Assembly: GCA_023419535.1 (NCBI GenBank)
Contig: JAEZXX010000095.1
Location: 1-15,258 of the forward strand
DNA length: 15,258 nt
Source of the DNA: Pseudomonadota bacterium
GTDB taxonomy: Bacteria > Pseudomonadota > Alphaproteobacteria > Rhizobiales > Rhizobiaceae
Direction: 5' to 3'
This document shows, one piece after another, positions 7,326-13,080 of this stretch; the stretch's first letter is position 1; each line of letters begins with the position of its first letter. The translations under genes and the position numbers were made by a program. The notes under the pieces were generated by a model. The model did not search any database. It worked only from the letters and a program-made list of their open reading frames with translations, and was not told where the DNA came from.

Positions 7326-7355
7326 TAGGATGGTCCTCGGGCGCGCCGAGTCAAA
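7326..7355 (-). promoter_or_regulatory. Possible promoter of the proWV operon
   Basis: On the minus strand a TTGAC -35 (in bases 7355-7350) is followed after about 17-19 bases by a weak CCTAGA/TCCTAG -10 around 7326-7332. This lies about 80 bp upstream of the permease start, between it and the response-regulator stop. The -10 is poor, so this is only a candidate. Confidence 0.25.
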
Positions 7356-7393
7356 CGCCGGGGTCGGACGACAGCGCCCGATCCCCTCGCCGG

Positions 7394-7726
7394 TCAGTGC
7401 GGCAGCACCTCTTCGATGTCCTTGACCCGGTAGGGCTTGGAGACGCGCGGCACGCCCTTCAGGTGTGTCGGCAGCTGCGGCAGGCTCCCGGAAACGAAGC
7501 AGAAGGGCACGTTCCGGGCGAGGAGATCGGCCGCCACCGTCAGCGAGGTGCGGTCGCCGCCGCCGAGATTGAAGTCGAGGAGGGCGAAGTCGACCCCGGC
7601 GGCCACATGCCGCAGGCCGGCCTCGGCGGTCGTCGCGAACACGCAGGTCGCCCCGCAGCGTTCGGTCACGATGTCCTCGAGGTCCATCGCGATCAGGGGT
7701 TCGTCTTCGAGAATCAGGATACGCAT
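7394..7726 (-). CDS. Single-domain response regulator (CheY-like receiver)
   Basis: This 110-residue protein consists of one receiver domain and no output domain. The acidic pocket is in ILEDEP (residues 6-10), and the phosphoacceptor is Asp 51 in ALLDFNLGGG. The switch Ser 79 is in FVSGS, and the conserved Lys 97 is in SKPY, so all active-site residues are in place. The LLDFNLGGG and PFCFVSG stretches recall alphaproteobacterial receivers that pair with HWE/HisKA_2 kinases. It would accept phosphate from a histidine kinase and act by protein contact. The ATG at 7726 has a purine-rich AAGGACGGGG upstream and begins at the domain's first strand; an ATG at 7747 adds seven residues. No kinase gene is nearby, so the partner and output are unknown. 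Confidence 0.88.
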   Translation of the reverse strand: MRILILEDEPLIAMDLEDIVTERCGATCVFATTAEAGLRHVAAGVDFALLDFNLGGGDRTSLTVAADLLARNVPFCFVSGSLPQLPTHLKGVPRVSKPYRVKDIEEVLPH

Positions 7727-7785
7727 GTCCCCGTCCTTCTTCCGCATCGCCTCAACAATGCGCCGGAGTCTCGACAGTTGCAGTA

Positions 7786-7796
7786 TTCTGAGAATT
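7786..7796. repeat. Short inverted repeat ATTCT-G-AGAAT
   Basis: Perfect 5-bp arms flank one base, about 60 bp upstream of the response-regulator start, within the AT-rich island. It could be part of that gene's promoter or an operator. No regulator can be named. Confidence 0.3.
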
Positions 7797-7812
7797 TACC
7801 TTGAGTCTGACT

Positions 7813-7829
7813 TAAATCATCGTGATTTA
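7813..7829. promoter_or_regulatory. 17-bp palindrome, candidate operator
   Basis: TAAATCATCGTGATTTA has perfect 7-bp arms around TCG, centred in the AT-rich island, 87 bp upstream of the response-regulator start. Symmetry and spacing are those of a dimeric helix-turn-helix site. A further inverted pair overlaps it: ATTTAC (7825-7830) and GTAAAT (7843-7848). Confidence 0.4.
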
Positions 7830-7955
7830 CAGTTAATGCAAAGTAAATGTGGGGCGGTGCGCGCGCGGTCGACTGTGATCGCTCGGCCGTCCCGCGCCGC
7901 CCGGGCGTCGGTGGTCGAAACGAAGCATGAAGCCGCCGTCTTTTGCGGGGCAATC

Positions 7956-7973
7956 TTGACTTCCTTACTCAAC
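7956..7973 (+). promoter_or_regulatory. Iron-box-like site (TGA-N9-TCA) upstream of siderophore ABC operon
   Basis: TTGACTTCCTTACTCAAC contains an exact TGA-N9-TCA (7957-7971), extended to TTGA-N9-TCAA. This matches the IRO box bound by the iron-sulfur repressor RirA in rhizobia. It also contains an exact CTTGAC -35 hexamer (7955-7960), so repressor binding would block polymerase. The -10 at about 17 bases is weak. A close copy lies at 13016-13033 before the TonB receptor. Confidence 0.5.
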
Positions 7974-8068
7974 AAAGCCACGACGCGCCAGCGGTTCGAT
8001 CGCCGGCATTTCGAGGCCGCCGCCGTCGCCGGCGCAGGCCCGGCTCGCCGGACCGCCAGGGTCCAGAG

Positions 8069-8086
8069 ACAGGGAAGACAGGGAAG
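8069..8086 (+). repeat. Tandem 9-bp repeat duplicating the ribosome site
   Basis: ACAGGGAAG occurs twice head to tail (8069-8077 and 8078-8086). The second GGGAAG lies 8 bases from the ATG at 8095 and is the likely ribosome site; the first is 17 bases away and could serve as a standby site. Confidence 0.5.
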
Positions 8087-8094
8087 CTAAGCCC

Positions 8095-9108
8095 ATGCGC
8101 GTGCCCTCCGGCCCGGCCCTTTCCCGCCGCACGGTCCTCGCCGTCCTTGCCGGCGCGAGTGCGGCCCTTGCGGCCCCGCACGCGGCCGCCGCCGCGGAGA
8201 TCCGCTTCGAACACGCCTTCGGCGAGGCGGTGCTGCCGGGTCCGGCGACGCGGGTCGTCTCGCTGGGCTTCACCACCCACGACACGCTGCTCGCGCTCGG
8301 CGTCAAGCCGGTCGCGGTGCGCTACTGGTTCGGCGACGAGCCCTTCGGCGTCTGGCCCTGGGCGCGCGAAGCGCTCGGGCCCGCGGAGCCCGTCGTGATC
8401 TCCGGCGAGGTGGCGATGGAAACCGTCGCCTCGCTCCAGCCCGACCTCATCGTGGCGATCGGATCGGGCATCTCGGAGGCCGAATACGCGATCCTGTCCT
8501 CGATCGCGCCCACGCTGATGCAGGCCCCGGGCGCGGACGTCTACGGCACGCCCTGGGACGAGCTGGCGCGCACGCTCGGCCGGGCCGTCGGCCGGGAGAC
8601 GCTGGCCGAGGAGCTCATCGAGCGGACGCAAGGGCGCTTCGAGGCGGTCCGCGCCCGTCATCCGGACTGGGCGGGTCGCACGGCCGTCGCGGCCTACCAC
8701 TTCTCCGGGGAGACCGGCGGCTTCACCAGCGCCGACACGCGTGGCACGTTCCTGCGCGAACTCGGCTTCGCGCCGAGCCCCGAGATCGACCGGCTGGGGG
8801 AGGGCAGCTTCTACGCGGCCCTGTCGCCGGAGGATTTGTCGCCGCTCGACGTCGACCTCCTCGTCTGGGTCTCGTCCTTCGACGCGGTGCCAGACCTCGT
8901 CGCCCTGCCGATGCGACGGCTCCTTTCCGCCCACCCCGAGGGCCGCGAGGTCTTCGCGGGCTCGGTCACGGCGGCCGCGCTCTCCTTCGGCAGCATCCTG
9001 TCGCTCCCCTTCGCGCTCGATGCGCTGGAAGCGGACATCGCCGCAGCGCTCGACGGCGATCCGGCCACGCCCGTCGCCTCGTCGGTCGCGGCCGGGATCG
9101 CGCCTTGA
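8095..9108 (+). CDS. Iron-siderophore ABC transporter, periplasmic binding protein (FecB/FhuD-like)
   Basis: This 337-residue protein binds ferric siderophore in the periplasm and delivers it to the permease pair encoded next. The N-terminus MRVPSGPALSRRTVLAVLAG is a twin-arginine signal (Arg 11-12), with cleavage expected in the Ala run near residue 34. No lipobox Cys is present, so the protein should be soluble. The mature part has the class III binding-protein plan: RVVSLGFTTHDTLLALGVKPVAV in the N-lobe, LQPDLIVAIGSGISEAEYAIL, a linking helix, then a C-lobe with LSPLDVDLLVWVS. Start: ATG with GGGAAG 8 bases upstream. It is the first gene of a four-gene operon and overlaps the permease gene by 4 bases (TTGA). 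An iron-box-like site lies about 120 bp upstream. Whether the ligand is a hydroxamate, catecholate or citrate is not readable. Confidence 0.9.
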   Translation: MRVPSGPALSRRTVLAVLAGASAALAAPHAAAAAEIRFEHAFGEAVLPGPATRVVSLGFTTHDTLLALGVKPVAVRYWFGDEPFGVWPWAREALGPAEPVVISGEVAMETVASLQPDLIVAIGSGISEAEYAILSSIAPTLMQAPGADVYGTPWDELARTLGRAVGRETLAEELIERTQGRFEAVRARHPDWAGRTAVAAYHFSGETGGFTSADTRGTFLRELGFAPSPEIDRLGEGSFYAALSPEDLSPLDVDLLVWVSSFDAVPDLVALPMRRLLSAHPEGREVFAGSVTAAALSFGSILSLPFALDALEADIAAALDGDPATPVASSVAAGIAP

Positions 9109-10091
9109 CGACAAAGGCGGGCCTTGCGGCGCTGTTTCTCCTCGCCTGCGGCCTGACGCTCCTCGTCGGGGTGCGAGGGGCAGGCTTTGCGGACATCGGA
9201 CGCCTGCTCCTCGCCTTCGACCCGAACGATCCGCTGCATCTGACGATCGCCTCCATCCGCGTCCCGCGTCTTCTCGCCGGCGTGATCGCGGGCGCGGCGC
9301 TCGGCATGGCCGGGACGATCATGCAGGCGCTGACGCGCAATCCGCTGGCCGATCCGGGCCTACTCGGCGTCAGCGCCGGCGGCGCCTTTTCCGTCGTCCT
9401 CGGCTCGCTCCTCCTCGGCCGCGCCGACAGCGGCCTCGTCGCCGCGCTCGCCTTTCCGGGCGCCGCGCTCGCCGCGATCCTCGTCTTCGCCCTCGGCGGC
9501 GGGCTTCGCGGCGAGGTCGGCCCGGTCCGGCTGACGCTGGCGGGCGCGGCCCTGAACGCCTTCCTCCTCTCGCTCGTCTCGGCGATCGTCCTGACCCGTT
9601 CCGATTCGCTGGAGGTCTTCCGCTTCTGGGTCACCGGCTCGCTGGCGCAGGCCGGCGAGCGCCCGCTCCTCGCCATGGGCCTCGTGGCGCTCGGGACGGG
9701 CGCCTTCGCGCTCGCCGCCGCACCCGCCATCGAGACGCTGTCGCTCGGGGCGCAGCTCGCCCGCGGGCTCGGCACGCGCATCCGCCGCGCGCAGGGCGCA
9801 GCCCTCCTCGCCGTCACGCTCCTGACCGGAGCCGCCGTCGCGGTCGCCGGCCCCATCGCCTTCCTCGGCCTGATGGTGCCGCCGCTCGCCCGCCGCGTCG
9901 CGGGGCACGGGCTGCGGGCCGAACTTGGCGTCTCGGCCGTGATCGGCGCCTCGATCCTCCTCCTCGCCGACACGCTCGGCCGCCTTCTGATCGCGCCGGC
10001 CGAGGTGCGCGTCGGCGTGATGACGGCGCTCGTCGGCGGCCCGGTCTTCATCTGGATCGCGCGGGGTCTTCTCGAAGGCCGCCGGGCATGA
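9105..10091 (+). CDS. FecCD-family siderophore ABC permease (first subunit)
   Basis: This 328-residue inner-membrane permease is of the BtuC/FecCD type. It has about ten hydrophobic helices and the family landmarks RVPRLLAGVIAGAALGMAGT, MQALTRNPLADPGLLGVSAG, FWVTGSLAQ and AVAGPIAFLGLMVPPLAR; the last borders the ATPase-contact loop. With the second permease it forms the heterodimeric channel. The start is a TTG whose last two bases belong to the TGA stop of the binding-protein gene. There is only a weak ribosome site, so translation probably relies on re-initiation. The first internal ATG would remove conserved sequence. Confidence 0.92.
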   Translation: MTTKAGLAALFLLACGLTLLVGVRGAGFADIGRLLLAFDPNDPLHLTIASIRVPRLLAGVIAGAALGMAGTIMQALTRNPLADPGLLGVSAGGAFSVVLGSLLLGRADSGLVAALAFPGAALAAILVFALGGGLRGEVGPVRLTLAGAALNAFLLSLVSAIVLTRSDSLEVFRFWVTGSLAQAGERPLLAMGLVALGTGAFALAAAPAIETLSLGAQLARGLGTRIRRAQGAALLAVTLLTGAAVAVAGPIAFLGLMVPPLARRVAGHGLRAELGVSAVIGASILLLADTLGRLLIAPAEVRVGVMTALVGGPVFIWIARGLLEGRRA

Positions 10092-11065
10092 GGGGCGCGG
10101 GGATCCTCGGCGCGCTGCTCGCGGCGGGCATCCTCGCCTCGCTGGCCATCGGCGACGTGACGATCGGCCCGGCCGATCTGTGGGCGGGCCTGTGGACGAG
10201 CGAGGGGCCCGGCGCGCTGACGCTGCGCGTCATCCGGGGCCCGCGCGTGGCGACCGCGCTCGGCGCCGGGGCTCTCCTCGGTCTCTCCGGCGCGCTCCTC
10301 CAGGCGCTCCTGCGCAATCCGCTGGCCGCGCCCGACCTCCTCGGCTTCAATTCCGGCGCGGGCCTGGCGATCGTCTGCGGCGTCGCCTTCGGCATCGCGG
10401 TTCCCGCGCCCGTGCTCGCGGCGGCGGGCGGCATCGCGGCGGCCGTCCTGATGGCGCTCCTCGCCTGGCGGCCGGGGCACCCGACCTCGACGCTGACGCT
10501 GATCCTCGTCGGGCTCGGCGTCGGCTTCTCCACGGGCGCCGTCGGGTCCTTCCTTCTCCTGACGCTGCCCGTCACGCAGGCCGCCGAAGCGCAGCGCTGG
10601 CTGACGGGCTCGCTGGCGGCGCGCAACTGGGGCCATGCCGGCCAGGTCTTCGGCCTCGGGGCCGTGCTCTGCCTCGCGGCAGCTCTCCAGGTCCGCTCGC
10701 TCAAGCTTCTGGAACTCGGACCCGATCTCGCTGCCGGCCTCGGCCTTCGCGCCGAGCGCGCGCGGCTCGGGGTCAGCGCGACGGCCGTGCTCCTGGCGGC
10801 GGCGGCGGTGGCGGTGGCCGGGCCCGTGCCCTTCGTGGCGCTGATGGCGGCGCCGCTCGGCGCCGTCCTGACGGGCGCCCGGCGGCCGGAGGCGCGGCTC
10901 GCCGCGGCGGCCGGGGCGGGCGCCGTCATCTGCGTCTTCGCCGATCTGGTCGCCCGCGCGGCCATCCCGGGGCTGCAGCTGCCGGTGGGCGTCATGACCG
11001 GGGCGCTCGGCGCCCCCTATCTGCTGTGGCGCCTGTCGCGCGAGATGGAAAGGGGCGAGCTTTGA
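10088..11065 (+). CDS. FecCD-family siderophore ABC permease (second subunit)
   Basis: This 325-residue polytopic permease is paralogous to the preceding one: RGPRVATALGAGALLGLSGA, LLQALLRNPLAAPDLLGFNSG, RWLTGSLAARNWG, AVAGPVPFVALMAAPLGAVL. The ATG overlaps the upstream stop as ATGA, and the protein begins MRGAGILGALLAAG. The frame is open far upstream, but that part lies antiparallel or out of frame within the previous genes and is not used. It pairs with the other permease as in FepD/FepG. The C-terminal tail MERGEL ends in a 4-bp overlap with the ATPase start. Which siderophore is carried is not visible. Confidence 0.92.
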   Translation: MRGAGILGALLAAGILASLAIGDVTIGPADLWAGLWTSEGPGALTLRVIRGPRVATALGAGALLGLSGALLQALLRNPLAAPDLLGFNSGAGLAIVCGVAFGIAVPAPVLAAAGGIAAAVLMALLAWRPGHPTSTLTLILVGLGVGFSTGAVGSFLLLTLPVTQAAEAQRWLTGSLAARNWGHAGQVFGLGAVLCLAAALQVRSLKLLELGPDLAAGLGLRAERARLGVSATAVLLAAAAVAVAGPVPFVALMAAPLGAVLTGARRPEARLAAAAGAGAVICVFADLVARAAIPGLQLPVGVMTGALGAPYLLWRLSREMERGEL

Positions 11066-11841
11066 CGTCCATGGTCCTGAAGGCCGAGGCGCTGACGCTC
11101 GGCTACCGCGAGCGCCGGGTGATCGAGGCGCTGACGCTGGAACTGCCGGCCGGCCGCGTCACCTCCATCCTCGGGCCGAACGGCTGCGGAAAGTCGACGC
11201 TCGTGCGCGCGCTCGCCCGCCTCATCGCGCCGATATCCGGCCGCGTGACGCTGGGCGGGCAGGACATCGCCGCGCGCAACACGCGCGACACCGCGCGCCG
11301 CGTCGCGATCCTGCCGCAGGCCCCGCTCGCGCCGGACGGGATCTCGGTTCGCGAACTGGTGCGTCGGGGCCGGGCGCCCTGGCGCGGCTTCCTCTCGCAA
11401 TGGAGCGCGGCGGACGAGGCCGCGTGCCGAAGCGCGCTCGACCAAGTGGGAATGGCCGAACTCGCCGACCGGCCGCTGAACGAGCTGTCCGGAGGCCAGC
11501 GCCAGCGCGCCTGGATCGCGCTGGTGCTGGCTCAGGCGACGCCGATCATGCTTCTCGACGAGCCGACGACCTGGCTGGACCTGCCGCACCAGATCGAGGT
11601 GCTGACGCTGCTGCGCCGGCAGAACCTGGAGAGCGGGACGACCGTCGTCGCGGTGCTCCACGACCTCAATCTCGCCGCCCGCTTCTCCGACCATCTCGTG
11701 CTGCTCGGGGCCTCCGGCCTCGTCGCGACGGGCTCGCCGCGGCAGGTGCTGACGCAGACGCATCTGCGCACCGCCTTCGGCCTCGACGCCCTGGTCATGG
11801 ACGATCCGGTGACCGGCGCGCCGATGGTGATCCCGCGCTGA
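11062..11841 (+). CDS. Siderophore ABC transporter ATP-binding protein (FepC/FhuC-like)
   Basis: This 259-residue cytoplasmic ATPase drives the FecCD permease pair. It has Walker A GPNGCGKST (38-46), Q-loop Gln 86 in ILPQAPLAPDGISVREL, signature LSGGQRQRAWIALVLAQ (142-158), Walker B IMLLDEPTTWLDL (162-174) and switch His 200 (LHDLNLA). The GRAPW and DEPTTWLDLPHQIEVL stretches are hallmarks of the FepC/FhuC group. The TTG at 11062 was chosen: it forms a TTGA overlap with the permease stop, like the other junctions of the operon, and AAGGGG lies 6 bases upstream. An ATG at 11071 is the alternative and shortens the protein by three residues. It is the last gene of the operon; its stop is only 7 bp from the stop of the convergent reductase gene. 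Confidence 0.92.
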   Translation: MTSMVLKAEALTLGYRERRVIEALTLELPAGRVTSILGPNGCGKSTLVRALARLIAPISGRVTLGGQDIAARNTRDTARRVAILPQAPLAPDGISVRELVRRGRAPWRGFLSQWSAADEAACRSALDQVGMAELADRPLNELSGGQRQRAWIALVLAQATPIMLLDEPTTWLDLPHQIEVLTLLRRQNLESGTTVVAVLHDLNLAARFSDHLVLLGASGLVATGSPRQVLTQTHLRTAFGLDALVMDDPVTGAPMVIPR

Positions 11842-11848
11842 GCGCGCG

Positions 11849-12919
11849 TCAGTCGCCGGACTTGGCGTCCTCGTGGCGCTCGTCCTCGGTGCGCCCGCGC
11901 CGCCAATAGGCGGTGACCATGTGCCGGTCGCGCTTCAGACCCAGCACCGAGCGGCAGTGGCGGCGGATCGCCTTGAAGTCGGCGAACTCGCAGGCCGCCC
12001 AGAGATAGGTATCCGGCCCGAGATCGGCGGGCGTCAGCGCGAGCGCGATCTCGGCCAGCGTCCTCTCGCCGCGCGTCACCCATTCGATCGTGATGTTCGG
12101 CCCCGCCGGCAGGGGCTGGCGCTCCTGCGGGCCGGCGACCTCGATGTGGACGCGGGCCGTCGCCTCCTCGTCCATGGATTCCAGAATGCGCGCGATCGCC
12201 GGGATCGCGGTCTCGTCGCCGAACAGGACCAGCGAGCGCGCCTTCGGCACGCCGTCGCCGACCGGGCCGATGATGCCGACGACGTCGCCCGCCTTGGCTG
12301 CGACCGCGAAGGCCGAGCCGGGCGTCGCGTCGCCGTCGTGGCGCAGGATGTCCACCGCCATCTCGCCGCGAGCGACGTCGAGCGAGCGCACGGTGTAGAC
12401 GCGGGTGACGAGCTTGTCCGGCCCTTCCGGCCAGCGCGGGCACCCGTCGTCGCCGAGCAGCGGCCAGGCCGGCGCGCGGCCCTTCGGCGGAAAGAGCAGG
12501 CGCACGTGGATGCCGTCGCGCGCGAAGCGCTGGAGATTCGGACCGCGCAGGACCACGCGCCGCATCGCGGGCGTCACGTCCGTCGCCGAGACGACCCGCA
12601 TCTGCCGGAAATAGGGCGGCAGGACGCCGACCTCGCCATGGCCGCTCCAGGTGATGTCGATCGGCGTCTCGCCCGCGAACTCGCGCAAATGATGGACGAT
12701 GCCGAGCTTCATGTAGCCCAGGCTCGTCTCGTCGTCGGCTGAGACGCGCGCCTCGATCGTCTCGCCCGTCGCCTCCAGTTCGGCACGCCCGAACACCGTG
12801 TCGATCGTTCCCGCACGCTCGGCGAGGGTGACGGTCCCGTGCTCCTCGTAGTGTTCGACCAGCTCGCGAAGGATCGTCGCGGGATCGTCGAGGCGGACGC
12901 TGGAATGGGCGATGAGCAT
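11849..12919 (-). CDS. Siderophore-interacting protein (ViuB/SIP-type ferric reductase) with N-terminal DUF2218
   Basis: This 356-residue cytoplasmic flavoprotein is expected to reduce the ferric siderophore after import and so release Fe(II). Residues 1-95 (MLIAHSSVRLDDP to SGHG) form a DUF2218 domain. Residues 105-222 form the FAD-binding domain, with RVYTVR (173-178) as the flavin motif and DVVGIIGP ahead of the linker. Residues 228-345 form the NAD(P)H-binding SIP domain (LVLFGDETAIPAIARIL), ending in the usual HMVTAYWRRG. The ATG at 12919 coincides with the start of DUF2218; the upstream 38 codons to 13033 are unrelated to any domain and cross the receptor's iron-box-like site. The ribosome site is weak (AGGA 11 bases away). 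It is divergent from the TonB receptor and convergent with the ABC operon, consistent with one siderophore pathway. The functional role is inferred from the family. Confidence 0.9.
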   Translation of the reverse strand: MLIAHSSVRLDDPATILRELVEHYEEHGTVTLAERAGTIDTVFGRAELEATGETIEARVSADDETSLGYMKLGIVHHLREFAGETPIDITWSGHGEVGVLPPYFRQMRVVSATDVTPAMRRVVLRGPNLQRFARDGIHVRLLFPPKGRAPAWPLLGDDGCPRWPEGPDKLVTRVYTVRSLDVARGEMAVDILRHDGDATPGSAFAVAAKAGDVVGIIGPVGDGVPKARSLVLFGDETAIPAIARILESMDEEATARVHIEVAGPQERQPLPAGPNITIEWVTRGERTLAEIALALTPADLGPDTYLWAACEFADFKAIRRHCRSVLGLKRDRHMVTAYWRRGRTEDERHEDAKSGD

Positions 12920-13015
12920 GCGAACGGTGATCCTGTGGCGTGGGCGCGATGGTGCCCGGAGGCAACATGGCCGCGGCGGGCGACCCGCCGGCAGCGGCCC
13001 CCTGTCTACAACAAG

Positions 13016-13033
13016 TTGACTCCGATACTCCAC
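13016..13033 (+). promoter_or_regulatory. Iron-box-like site / -35 upstream of TonB receptor
   Basis: TTGACTCCGATACTCCAC matches the site at 7956-7973 at 14 of 18 positions. It reads TGA-N9-TCC, one base off the TGA-N9-TCA iron box, and contains a TTGAC -35 hexamer. It lies 48-65 bp before the receptor start, in the 161-bp region shared with the divergent reductase gene, so it could control both. Confidence 0.42.
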
Positions 13034-13042
13034 TTTGAAATG

Positions 13043-13070
13043 TCGGGGCCACGCCGCTTTTCGGCCCCGG
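13043..13070 (+). promoter_or_regulatory. 5'-UTR hairpin overlapping the receptor's ribosome site
   Basis: CGGGGCC (13044-13050) pairs with GGCCCCG (13063-13069) around a 12-base loop, plus a U·G closing pair (13043/13070). The 3' arm includes the first bases of GGAG (13069-13072), the ribosome site 8 bases before the ATG at 13081. Folding would hinder ribosome access. No T run follows, so it is not a standard terminator. Confidence 0.45.
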
Positions 13071-13080
13071 AGTCGCCTTC

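Larger units (their letters stand above)
7727..8094. other. Divergent intergenic region with AT-rich island
   Basis: This 368-bp stretch separates the response regulator (-) from the iron-importer operon (+). Bases about 7780-7850 are strikingly AT-rich against the GC-rich surroundings and hold several inverted repeats. The right part holds an iron-box-like site at 7956-7973 and a doubled ribosome site at 8069-8086. No gene is apparent in it. Confidence 0.6.

Noticed and set aside
8966..10636. Long minus-strand frame opposite the permease genes
   Set aside because: Arg/Ala/Pro-rich shadow sequence over two unmistakable FecCD permeases.
11834..11846. Small hairpin CGCGC-TGA-GCGCG at the stop codon of the siderophore ATPase
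   Set aside because: Only 5 bp with a 3-base loop and no T run; too small to call a terminator between the convergent genes.
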